Origin: an uncultured Ruminococcus sp.
GTDB lineage: Bacteria > Bacillota > Clostridia > Oscillospirales > Acutalibacteraceae
Direction: 5' to 3'
Assembly (NCBI GenBank): GCA_902767175.1
Contig: CACXGH010000152.1
Span: forward strand, 1-15,982
DNA: 15,982 nt
Shown: in pieces, positions 7,862-15,910 of the stretch
Layout of the letters: each line of letters starts with the position of its first letter
Numbering within the stretch: the stretch's first letter is position 1
Translations under genes and position numbers: made by a program
Notes under the pieces: model-generated
What the model was told of the DNA's origin: nothing
What the model saw: the letters and a program-made list of their open reading frames with translations, nothing else
The model's database searches: none

Positions 7862-9595
7862 TCAGTAGGATATTGTTACATTTGTAACGTTGAATCCAAG
7901 CACACGGTTGTAGTTGATGGAAGAACTGAGCTTTCTGACAAGGCTCAGACCTGTGATGCGATTACCGCTTGTGTCAATGTAATCTGTTGGATCAAACTCG
8001 GCACCGTTGTCACGGGTTCTTATGTTTACCTTATCGTCAAAAATACGAACACAGACATCTACAGTCTTATTTGAAGACGAACGTGCATACACGGCAATAT
8101 TATGGCACAATTCTTCAACAGCCACACCAACGGCATTGACGGTGTTTTCGGGAAGGGTATTTTCCTGACAGAAAGTCATTGCTTCTTCGGAGGCTTTAAT
8201 TGCCTGTGACACATCATTGTCTATGGTAAAGTCGTATGCAATACCGTCCTGTTCTTCAATACCCAGAATATTCTTCTTTTTCCGAACCTTTTTGCTGATA
8301 AACATTGCCGCAATAGTAATAATGACCGTTGCCGCTTTTGATATAGGGAACGACATCCAAAGCCAATATATATCATAGTGCGAGAACCAATACATCAGGG
8401 GTACAATTGTAAGAACACCGTCCAGCATGACAAGAAGGTTTGCAAGCCCCCTCTGCTTTGTTGCCTGGAAGAACGATCTCATGACATAAATCACACCGAG
8501 TATGGGTATATTTATTGAGAAAATGCGGAATGTAGCAGCAAAAATCTCAGTTACAGCAGGGTCTGTCAGTCCGTACATCGACGCAAGCTGTACAGGCAGC
8601 AGTTCGGAAATGATAAACACTATGACCGAAAGACCAACCGTGACTATCATACCGTAGCGCAGTGTAAGCTTTTGCCCGTTTGTGTCTTTTTCACCGTAAA
8701 GTGCACCAAGTATAGGAAGCAATGTCATTGAGGCACCCTCAACAAAGATGAATGCAAGACTGTTGAGTGAGAATGAAACTGAGGCTATCTTTCCTCCAAC
8801 AACGCCTGTGGAGGAAAGAATAATAGCGTTTGTAAAGAAGAGCCTTAAAAAGTTGCATACATAAATCAGTGCAGAGGGCAGACCGATGTTGAATATTGTT
8901 CCAAGCTCTTTAAGTCGGCTGAATGCGGCTTTTGTAAAATGCACCGTTCGCTTTTTTGACCTGAAGTATATAAGCGTCATTGCCGTTCCGACAATGTATC
9001 CCGTAACAGTAGCCCATCCTGCTCCTGCAACGCCCCAGCCAAAGACTCCCATATATAGTCCGTCACACAGCAGATTGATAATATTTGCAACGATCGGCAG
9101 GGCAGTCGCCAACTTGCGCATACCGTCTGTACGGGCAAAGGCGGCTGTCTGGTTGACTGCCGCTACCAGAGGAGTAAGTATCCAAAGGGGGAGAAGATAA
9201 TCTATTACAAGTCCTACAAGCTCGGCATTGCCCTGAGCAAGCAGTTCGGCTGTGGGTGTTATGACTGCCAGACCTATTATCGAGATCAGTACGGTTGAAA
9301 TGATTCCCGTCCAGAAGGACAGAGTGAAAATCGTATCTGCACCCTGCTGGTCTCGCTTGCTTTTTTTAATGACAGACAGCGTGTTGCCGCCGAATGTGAA
9401 CATGGCAATAGGAATACTCCGCAAAAAGATGATACAGGTAGTCAGGTTGATGGCATAAAGTTCCACTGTTCCAAGTATCTGACCCACCATTATTCCGTCC
9501 AATATGCCGGAAAGGTAGGTGGAAGCCGTCATTGCAAGTGTTGCTGCAAGAAGACTGCGGTATTTTACATTGAGGAGATTGCCTCTTCGTTTCAT
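7862..9595 (-). CDS. MATE-family exporter fused to a C-terminal HATPase_c (anti-sigma-kinase-like) domain
   Basis: Of 577 residues, about 1-435 form a MATE (MatE) transporter of normal length with about twelve hydrophobic helices in two halves; SGILDGIMVGQILG at 29-42 and the second-half GASMTLLPILGALYGEKD at 287-304 are typical. MATE proteins export small organic molecules using Na+ or H+ gradients. After a basic linker (435-441), residues ~452-577 resemble RsbW-type HATPases: VEELCHNIAVYA at 493-504 (N box, Glu495 and Asn499) and RDNGAEFDP at 528-536 (G1 box, Asp529). The G2 box is reduced: only one glycine remains in ITGLSLV (547-553), where the phosphatase protein has GGLG. The frame is continuous through the junction, so this is a real fusion. 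The gene starts 12 bases after the NRPS stop with AAGGAGG upstream. By position it probably exports the NRPS product and reports on it through the STAS circuit; this is an inference. Confidence 0.88.
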   Translation of the reverse strand: MKRRGNLLNVKYRSLLAATLAMTASTYLSGILDGIMVGQILGTVELYAINLTTCIIFLRSIPIAMFTFGGNTLSVIKKSKRDQQGADTIFTLSFWTGIISTVLISIIGLAVITPTAELLAQGNAELVGLVIDYLLPLWILTPLVAAVNQTAAFARTDGMRKLATALPIVANIINLLCDGLYMGVFGWGVAGAGWATVTGYIVGTAMTLIYFRSKKRTVHFTKAAFSRLKELGTIFNIGLPSALIYVCNFLRLFFTNAIILSSTGVVGGKIASVSFSLNSLAFIFVEGASMTLLPILGALYGEKDTNGQKLTLRYGMIVTVGLSVIVFIISELLPVQLASMYGLTDPAVTEIFAATFRIFSINIPILGVIYVMRSFFQATKQRGLANLLVMLDGVLTIVPLMYWFSHYDIYWLWMSFPISKAATVIITIAAMFISKKVRKKKNILGIEEQDGIAYDFTIDNDVSQAIKASEEAMTFCQENTLPENTVNAVGVAVEELCHNIAVYARSSSNKTVDVCVRIFDDKVNIRTRDNGAEFDPTDYIDTSGNRITGLSLVRKLSSSINYNRVLGFNVTNVTISY

Positions 9596-9607
9596 GCTTG
9601 CGCCTCC

Positions 9608-12600
9608 TTATCTTTTGAGATTATCCTTACGGAAGAACCGGAAGCCGCGCAGTACGTTAATGAAGTCATTGACGTATTTTTCATTGCTGGCATTCCAGAA
9701 AAATCCCATGCGGGCAAGTATCTGTGTGGTGTAGTGGGCACTGAAAGGCAGGGCAGTTATTTTTTTGCCGTGAGACGTATTCATATATGCGGTCATGCTT
9801 GAAAGAATTGCGGCTTTTTCAGGGTCTTTTTGTGCTTCGTGAAGTGCATGGGCAAATTCTTCGTATTCAACAAAATCCACCTTGCTTCCGTTTTCGTTCA
9901 TCTGACGGATTATATCGCCCAGCGGGAGTGTATGGTTGTTGACAGCATTAAACACACAGCATTCTTTCGGCGTTTTTGCAAGTTTCAGGAAGGCTTCGCA
10001 TGAACGGTCGATCGGCCCCATGCAGACCTGATTTTCTATCATGCTGTAGGGGAAACATCCAAGCAGGCTGTAGGAGCGCAGCCTTCCCATAAAGTTGTTT
10101 GTAAGGAAGTTTATCTGGAATTCGCCGTCTGACTCCCGTGCAGCAAGTGTACCGACACGGATAACCTTTGCGTCAAGTCCTTCGGCGGCGGCTTCAAGCA
10201 CCATGCGTTCGCCCATCAGCTTTGATGATGTGTATTTATTGTCCAGTGTCTGACCGTAATAGAGTGACTGTTCGTCAAGCTCTCTGCGGCTGAGTTTTGT
10301 AACATCGTCTGTCGTACCGGCAACGGAAACGGTGGAGAAGTGTATCAGTCTTGCATTCAGTTTCTGACAAAGTTTTATGCAGTTTACCGCACCGCCTACG
10401 TTTATGTCTTCAATGTCGGTACCATTTGAAAAATGCTTTACATTTGCCGCACAGTTAAATACGGTATTTATCGGCATTGACTCAAAGGGTTCAAAGTATT
10501 TGTAATCGGTGACATCTCCGTTAAGCACTTCAACACGGGATTTGAATTCTTCCTCAAGATCAGAACCGAAATAATAGAACATCATGTTTTCAAGACGTTC
10601 GGCAGCGGTCTCAAACTTGCCCTTTCGCACCATGCAGTATGCTTTGCCGCTCTCACGCCGCAGGAATTCTGCCAGCAGGTGAGCGCCCATATAACCTGTC
10701 GCACCGGTGATAAGCACGTTTCCAAGCTCTTTTCTCTCTCCCGAGAGGAAGGACGCTGCATTGTTCTTAGAAAGCAGAGCGTCTATCTTTGAATAGTCAT
10801 AGCCTTCAAAGTCAAACAGCTTGTTTGTGTCGTTGACTTCGCCGTCCTTGAAAAGCTCAGCAAGTGCTCTTGGGGTCGTGTATTTGAATACGTCTCCGTA
10901 AGTTATTTGGAAACCGTTTTCGGAGGCGTCCAGCACGACTGAGGTAACAATAAGCGATGTTCCTCCGATCTCAAAGAAATCGTCCGTCGCACCTACACGG
11001 TCAAGTTTCAGCACCTTTTTGAATGACTCGCAGAAGAATTCTTCCGTTTTGTTTGCCGGAGCGACATATTCTCCGAGACTTACCGGAACGGGTTCAGGCA
11101 GCATTTTTGTGTCGGTCTTGCCGTTGGCGGTGATCGGCATTTCGTTCATCTGCAGATAAGCTGTGGGAATCATATAATGGGTCAGGTGCTTTTTCAGTTC
11201 GTCCCTGAGCGAGTTTATATCAATTTCGGTATCGGCGGTAAAGTAAGCGCAAAGATTTTCCTGACCGCTGAGCTTGCGGATAATGACAGCGGCCTTTTTG
11301 ATGTGCGGCTGCTGAGCGATAAGACCCTCTATCTCGCCAAGCTCGATACGCAGTCCTCTCAGCTTGACCTGACTGTCAAGTCTGCCGAGGATATGCACAT
11401 TTCCGTCTTTATCCCACTTTGCATAGTCGCCGGAGCGGTACATACGCTGACCGCCGTATTCCACAAATGCCTGTGCGGTCTTTTCCGGCAGGTTGCGGTA
11501 ACCCTTTGCAACACCGATGCCGCCTATATACAGTTCACCGACAACACCGTAAGGTGATATATCGCCGTATTTGTCAACAATAACTTCGGAATAATTGAGC
11601 AATGGTCTGCCGACAGTTACCTGTTCCGCATTTGTAAGGTCTGCGGCATTGCACGAAACGGTTATCTCTGTAGGGCCGTAGGTATTTACTATCCTGATGT
11701 CCTTTGAGCATTCTCTGATCGAATCACGCAGCGACATCGGATAGCCCTCTCCGCCCGACATTACAAGACGGCATTTTGAAAGTGCCGTTCTGAACGGAGC
11801 ATATTCAAGATACTGCTGCAGTCTTGACGGAGTTGCGTTGATACAGTCAACATTATATTTTTCCATCAGATCGGCAAGAGCACGGGGGTCGTTCATTTCG
11901 TCCTCTCCGGCAAAAACAAGAGTCCTGCCGTTGCAGAAGGCGGCTGTATGCTCCTTGAATGACATATCAAAAGATACAGTGGTAACGGAGAGGTATGTAT
12001 TGACATTGTTTTTAAGATAATACATATGTGAGTTTGCCGGGTGGGGCATCAGGTAATTGCATATACCCCTGTGCCTGAGCATAACTCCCTTCGGCTTGCC
12101 TGTTGAACCGGAGGTGTAGATCATATAACTCAGCTCACGGTCGCTCATTTCAACATCAGGATCATCTGTTTTTTCGCCCCTTGTTATATCCTCAACATTG
12201 ATTGCTTTGTCGGAGGGATAATCGGAGAGCTTGTCCACAGTTGTAATAATAAAGGACGCTTCGGAATCGGTGATGATATGGTTTATCCTGTCGGCAGGGT
12301 ACTGGGGGTCACAGGGAATGAAAGCTGCACCTGCTTTGTTCACACCAAACAGGCAGGCAAAGAAGCAGGTTTCTCTTGGAAGCAGCAGAGCAACGCTGTC
12401 ACCTGTTTTTATGCCCTTGTCTATAAGATTATTGGCAACGATATTTGCCCTCTTGTTCAGTTCACTGTATGTAAGAAAGGCATCTTTTGCGATAAGTGCA
12501 GTTTTGCCGGCATTTTCTGCAGCACTTTTTTCAAAGAGTTTATGTAGAAGTGTTATGGGAATATCTTCCGCTGCTTCAACTGCAAATGCGTCAAGCTGTT

Positions 12601-15538
12601 CCTTTTGCTTTTCGGGCAGGACAAGAGCCTCCCTTACTGTTCTTGCAGTGCCGAGCAGGTCGATAGTCGATCTGAGCTGCTGTATAAAGTTTTCTATCAA
12701 TGTATCTTCAAAAAGCTCCGAGGAATACTGAACCATAAAGTGCAGTCCCTTTTCGCCTTTTCGGATTACAATACCGATGTCACGGCTCATCTTCTGGAGG
12801 GGAGAGTACATCTCGACGCTCAGACCGTCTTTGCTGTATGCAGGCGGATTCCACATGAAGTTCACGCTCACGTCAAACATAGGGTTGCGGGATTTGTCAC
12901 GCTGTTTTACGAATTCGGCAACAACGTCCTCAAAGGGAAGATATGCACCGTAGGTCACACTGCGGACAGCTTCGCTTACGCTTTGCAGGTAATCCTGTAT
13001 TTCTGCGTTTCTTTTGGGTCGTACACGAACAGGAGCGGTATTGACGAACATACCGATCACGTTATCCGCACCGTTTGGACGCATATTTGTGGGAATTCCC
13101 AGCACAACATCTTCGGAGGAGGTATATTTGCCAAGTGTCATGGATACTGCCGAGAATATCAGCTCAAACTCGGTCACACTGAATTTTCGTGCGGTGATGT
13201 CAATGCTTCTGAGCTTTTCGCTGTCTATGTCAAAGTCAATCTCACGGTCGGAAAGGGGATGAACCTTCGGTCGCTTGCCCTTTGTAGGCATTTCGTTGAC
13301 CGGCACACCGTCTGCGAATATTTCTCTGTAATACCTGAGTCCGCTTTCGTATTTTGCTTCAAGACTGTCATCATAAAGATCAGAGAGATCTATCCCTGCT
13401 GCAGTGACCTCCTTGCCGTTCAGACCGTCAATAAGCTCACTTACAAAAGTCTTTGCCGATCCTCCGTCAAAGGCGATGTGGTGTATTGCAAGATGCAGAA
13501 TCACGCTGCCGTCAGCAACGGAATACAGAGTGGGTCTCACAGGTATTTCGGTATTGAGATCAAACGGTTCTGCATAGCTGTCGATGATATTTATTACCTC
13601 ATCACGGGAAGCGGCAGTCTTTTCGATTATTTCGGGAAGTTTGTCGGATAGAATGCGGACAGGCAGTCCGTTTTCTTCGCTGTAATAGGAGGTGAATGCT
13701 TCGTGAGCCTTGAATACTGCCGTGAGCGATTTTTTAACCGCCTCAGTATCTGCACCTTTGATAATGGCTGCAATATTCAGGTTATAGACAACTGACTTCT
13801 CGTTCAGCTTCTGTTCAAGATACATTCCACGCTCTGATGGTGTCAGCGGATATATCCTTGCTTTCTTTTCCTTTTTGACAATGGTCTTTGCAGATGCCTT
13901 TTGAATAAGCAGACGTTCTATCATCCGAGGGGTCTTTCCGGCAAAGATATCTGCCGTCGATATCTTATAAACACCGCACTTGGCAGCAGTCATGGCGCAC
14001 TTGATCGAGTCGCCGCCAAGGGCAAAGAAATCATCGTCTATGCCAACGTTCCCGACACCAAGTACATCTTCAAAGGCTGAACACAGTACTCTTTGCATAT
14101 CTGTTTCGGGTGCGGTATAGTCGGTTTTGAAGCTTCCTGCTTCGGGTGCAGCCAATGCGTTTCTGTCAAGCTTGCCGTTTGCGTTAACGGGAAGCTTGTC
14201 AAGGCGTACAAAGAATGCAGGAATCATATAGGACGGAAGCTTCTGTGATATGGCGGTTTTTATGTCGTCGGCATTTACAGGTGTGTTTTCAACATAATAG
14301 GCAACAAGATAGACCTGACCGTACTGATTTTTGAAATCCTTTATGGCGGCGTCCTGTATTCCGTCAGTGTTTTTGATTATCGCTTCGATCTCGCCAGGCT
14401 CAACACGCTGACCGTTTATCTTGACCATCCAGTCTTTGCGGTTAAGATAGATTATGTTGCCGTCCTCAGCCTTTTTTACTATGTCGCCCGTTCGGAGCAG
14501 CTTTTTGAAGCCGTCCGTTTCGGCAAAGGGATTGTCAACAAAGGTCTTTGCACTCTGTTCGGGCAGGTTTAGATAACAGTCGGCAAATATTCCGGCAAGG
14601 CAAAGCTCGCCTTCTTCGGCTTCGTTTCCGTTTTCGTCAAGGATATGGGTGCGGATATTGCCGATAGGCTTTCCTATGGGAGTGTTTTCATATTTTTTGT
14701 CGAGCCTGAACATCATGACAGCACCGGCTGACTCTGTCTGACCGTAGCTGACAATTATCTCAAAATCATCGCTGTAGGTGTTGCTGACTCGTTCACTTCC
14801 CGTAAAGACGACCTTGAGGGAATCTCCCTTCGGTTTGAAGACCTTAAGCATCTTGGGACTGATAAATGTACGGTTGATTTTGTTTTCATAGATATAATCA
14901 GCCAGCAGCACAGGGTCACGCATTGCCTGATACGGCATAAGATACGCAGTAAGGCAGGAAAAAAGCGGAGCAAATACGCCCTGAACAGACGCAACAAATG
15001 TAAACGGAGCGCCGAGTGCCGCACGGAATCCCCTTGGAGGGTTCGCATAATCAGAATATCTTACTATGGAATCTTCTATGCCTGCATGGGTGTGAAGAAC
15101 GCCCTTTGGCTTTCCGGTAGAGCCGGAGGTGTAGATGAGCAGCGAAGGGTCTTCCGGTCGGGGAATGACTATTTCGTATGAGGGTGTTTCTTTTTCAATA
15201 TCACGCAGGAATTTCTCATTAATGACAGCCTTTGCGTTACAGTCACTTCGTATATATTCAAGACGTTCCGGCGGATATGACGGAGAGAGAGGTGCAAATG
15301 CGGCATCGACCTTCCATACGGCATACATCGAAGCAATATACTCCTTGTTGCGGGGCAGCTCTATTGTAACAAAATCGCCCTGTGAGACTCCATGCTTTTT
15401 CAGCCTTGCAGCAACCTTTGCGGCATAAAGGTCAAACTCACGATAGGTAAAGCTGTTATTGTCTCCCTGATCTACAATCACGACCTGATCGGGGTAGTCT
15501 GCAATGTTTTTTTGTATTATTTCGATGATACTGCTCAT
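9608..15538 (-). CDS. Dimodular NRPS, A-T-C-A-T-R, with reductive release domain
   Basis: The enzyme has 1976 residues and no starter condensation domain. A1 spans about 1-465 (A3 motif YTSGSTGKPKG at 136-146, YGQTE at 265-269, Lys456). T1 is about 478-545 (Ser511 in GGDS). C is about 560-975, with an intact HHIAFDG at 686-692. A2 is about 995-1480 (YTSGSTGKPKG at 1141-1151, TYGPTE 1286-1291, Lys1474). T2 is about 1490-1565 (Ser1528 in GGTS). R is about 1604-1976 (GATGYMG at 1612-1618, Tyr1769 and Lys1773 in YxxxK, Thr1736 as probable third catalytic residue). R domains use NAD(P)H to release the thioester as an aldehyde, sometimes on to the alcohol. Mapping to GrsA gives A1 pocket residues V182, A183, Q186, F225, F245, G247, S264, G272, A273, K456, so Val replaces the amino-binding Asp235. 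For A2 they are D1191, M1192, K1195, N1234, M1260, G1262, T1286, V1294, S1295, K1474. There is no epimerase. A phosphopantetheinyl transferase must come from elsewhere. The ATG follows aaaggag by eight bases. Confidence 0.93.
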   Translation of the reverse strand: MSSIIEIIQKNIADYPDQVVIVDQGDNNSFTYREFDLYAAKVAARLKKHGVSQGDFVTIELPRNKEYIASMYAVWKVDAAFAPLSPSYPPERLEYIRSDCNAKAVINEKFLRDIEKETPSYEIVIPRPEDPSLLIYTSGSTGKPKGVLHTHAGIEDSIVRYSDYANPPRGFRAALGAPFTFVASVQGVFAPLFSCLTAYLMPYQAMRDPVLLADYIYENKINRTFISPKMLKVFKPKGDSLKVVFTGSERVSNTYSDDFEIIVSYGQTESAGAVMMFRLDKKYENTPIGKPIGNIRTHILDENGNEAEEGELCLAGIFADCYLNLPEQSAKTFVDNPFAETDGFKKLLRTGDIVKKAEDGNIIYLNRKDWMVKINGQRVEPGEIEAIIKNTDGIQDAAIKDFKNQYGQVYLVAYYVENTPVNADDIKTAISQKLPSYMIPAFFVRLDKLPVNANGKLDRNALAAPEAGSFKTDYTAPETDMQRVLCSAFEDVLGVGNVGIDDDFFALGGDSIKCAMTAAKCGVYKISTADIFAGKTPRMIERLLIQKASAKTIVKKEKKARIYPLTPSERGMYLEQKLNEKSVVYNLNIAAIIKGADTEAVKKSLTAVFKAHEAFTSYYSEENGLPVRILSDKLPEIIEKTAASRDEVINIIDSYAEPFDLNTEIPVRPTLYSVADGSVILHLAIHHIAFDGGSAKTFVSELIDGLNGKEVTAAGIDLSDLYDDSLEAKYESGLRYYREIFADGVPVNEMPTKGKRPKVHPLSDREIDFDIDSEKLRSIDITARKFSVTEFELIFSAVSMTLGKYTSSEDVVLGIPTNMRPNGADNVIGMFVNTAPVRVRPKRNAEIQDYLQSVSEAVRSVTYGAYLPFEDVVAEFVKQRDKSRNPMFDVSVNFMWNPPAYSKDGLSVEMYSPLQKMSRDIGIVIRKGEKGLHFMVQYSSELFEDTLIENFIQQLRSTIDLLGTARTVREALVLPEKQKEQLDAFAVEAAEDIPITLLHKLFEKSAAENAGKTALIAKDAFLTYSELNKRANIVANNLIDKGIKTGDSVALLLPRETCFFACLFGVNKAGAAFIPCDPQYPADRINHIITDSEASFIITTVDKLSDYPSDKAINVEDITRGEKTDDPDVEMSDRELSYMIYTSGSTGKPKGVMLRHRGICNYLMPHPANSHMYYLKNNVNTYLSVTTVSFDMSFKEHTAAFCNGRTLVFAGEDEMNDPRALADLMEKYNVDCINATPSRLQQYLEYAPFRTALSKCRLVMSGGEGYPMSLRDSIRECSKDIRIVNTYGPTEITVSCNAADLTNAEQVTVGRPLLNYSEVIVDKYGDISPYGVVGELYIGGIGVAKGYRNLPEKTAQAFVEYGGQRMYRSGDYAKWDKDGNVHILGRLDSQVKLRGLRIELGEIEGLIAQQPHIKKAAVIIRKLSGQENLCAYFTADTEIDINSLRDELKKHLTHYMIPTAYLQMNEMPITANGKTDTKMLPEPVPVSLGEYVAPANKTEEFFCESFKKVLKLDRVGATDDFFEIGGTSLIVTSVVLDASENGFQITYGDVFKYTTPRALAELFKDGEVNDTNKLFDFEGYDYSKIDALLSKNNAASFLSGERKELGNVLITGATGYMGAHLLAEFLRRESGKAYCMVRKGKFETAAERLENMMFYYFGSDLEEEFKSRVEVLNGDVTDYKYFEPFESMPINTVFNCAANVKHFSNGTDIEDINVGGAVNCIKLCQKLNARLIHFSTVSVAGTTDDVTKLSRRELDEQSLYYGQTLDNKYTSSKLMGERMVLEAAAEGLDAKVIRVGTLAARESDGEFQINFLTNNFMGRLRSYSLLGCFPYSMIENQVCMGPIDRSCEAFLKLAKTPKECCVFNAVNNHTLPLGDIIRQMNENGSKVDFVEYEEFAHALHEAQKDPEKAAILSSMTAYMNTSHGKKITALPFSAHYTTQILARMGFFWNASNEKYVNDFINVLRGFRFFRKDNLKR

Positions 15539-15596
15539 AATTACACTCCTTTATTTGTTATTGTTGTATCTCATAATATATGTGCAATATAATGCT

Positions 15597-15625
15597 ATTA
15601 TATCATATTAATATAATTGTTTCAA
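15597..15625 (-). promoter_or_regulatory. Sigma-A-type promoter of the NRPS operon
   Basis: On the - strand, TTGAAA (15620-15625) is followed after exactly 17 bases by TATAAT (15597-15602), with TGA immediately before it (15603-15605) making an extended -10. Transcription would start near 15590, giving a leader of roughly 50 bases with the aaaggag site just before the NRPS ATG. No riboswitch fits in so short a leader. No other good promoter was seen between the operon genes, which fits one five-gene transcript. A perfect TTGACA at 15642-15647 further upstream lacks a matching -10. Confidence 0.75.
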
Positions 15626-15703
15626 CCCAAATACAGTAGTTTGTCAATTAGCAATAGCAGCAATAATATGTTTTTAGAGATAGGAGGCTCGTATTTTCAA
15701 TCT

Positions 15704-15716
15704 TTGTATGATACAA
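15704..15716. promoter_or_regulatory. Short palindrome upstream of the NRPS promoter
   Basis: Six bases ttgtat (15704-15709) mirror atacaa (15711-15716) around a single g, a perfect 13-base dyad. It lies about 80 bases upstream of the NRPS -35 box, so it could be an activator or repressor site. The same bases include TGA-TACAAT (15709-15717), an extended -10-like sequence reading rightwards without a good -35 box, so it may instead be part of a weak + strand promoter. Confidence 0.3.
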
Positions 15717-15753
15717 TCAAAGAAACATAAATAAAACTGGCTGAGAGTGGATT

Positions 15754-15864
15754 ATGAAGGATTACATATTCGAATATTTCACAACAACGGAAAATTATAA
15801 ATGCTGCTGTACGGTCTTTACAAATGTTCTCCTGATTTCCGTGCTGTCAGCCCGTAAGGGCTGA
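15754..15864 (+). CDS. Doubtful 36-residue small ORF
   Basis: An ATG at 15754 opens a 36-codon frame ending in TGA at 15862. The peptide starts MKDYIFEYF, has three consecutive cysteines at residues 17-19, a hydrophobic stretch (about 21-31) and a basic end (RKG). The upstream sequence gagagtgg is a weak ribosome binding site. A -10-like TACAAT lies about 37 bases upstream of the ATG. The stop overlaps the hairpin at 15847-15864. I recognise no family, and chance could produce a frame of this length. Confidence 0.18.
   Translation: MKDYIFEYFTTTENYKCCCTVFTNVLLISVLSARKG
15847..15864. repeat. Seven-bp hairpin with GTAA tetraloop
   Basis: tcagccc (15847-15853) pairs perfectly with gggctga (15858-15864) around GTAA, a GNRA-type loop. 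No U tract follows on either strand, so it is not a clear intrinsic terminator. It lies immediately before the + strand promoter at 15872. Confidence 0.45.
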
Positions 15865-15871
15865 AAAGTGC

Positions 15872-15900
15872 TTGACATCTCAAAAATAAGCTGATACGAT
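15872..15900 (+). promoter_or_regulatory. Strong + strand promoter candidate at the right edge
   Basis: A perfect TTGACA (15872-15877) is followed after 17 bases by TACGAT (15895-15900), preceded by TGA (15892-15894), an extended -10. Transcription would begin near 15907 and run into the GC-rich structured sequence at the window edge. It points away from the NRPS operon, so the intergenic region would serve two divergent units. Confidence 0.55.
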
Positions 15901-15910
15901 ATAACAAGCG

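Noticed and set aside
12605..13651. Long open frame on the + strand (about 348 codons) opposite the NRPS
   Set aside because: It lies entirely antisense to the condensation and neighbouring domains, whose motifs are intact; it has no recognisable protein family and no good ribosome binding site.
15551..15574. Seven-codon upstream ORF in the NRPS leader (- strand)
   Set aside because: It has no ribosome binding site; such a short frame is expected by chance in an AT-rich leader.
15735..15765. Possible TPP riboswitch because of the string ctgaga
   Set aside because: The other conserved parts of the THI element are absent, and no thiamine gene follows.
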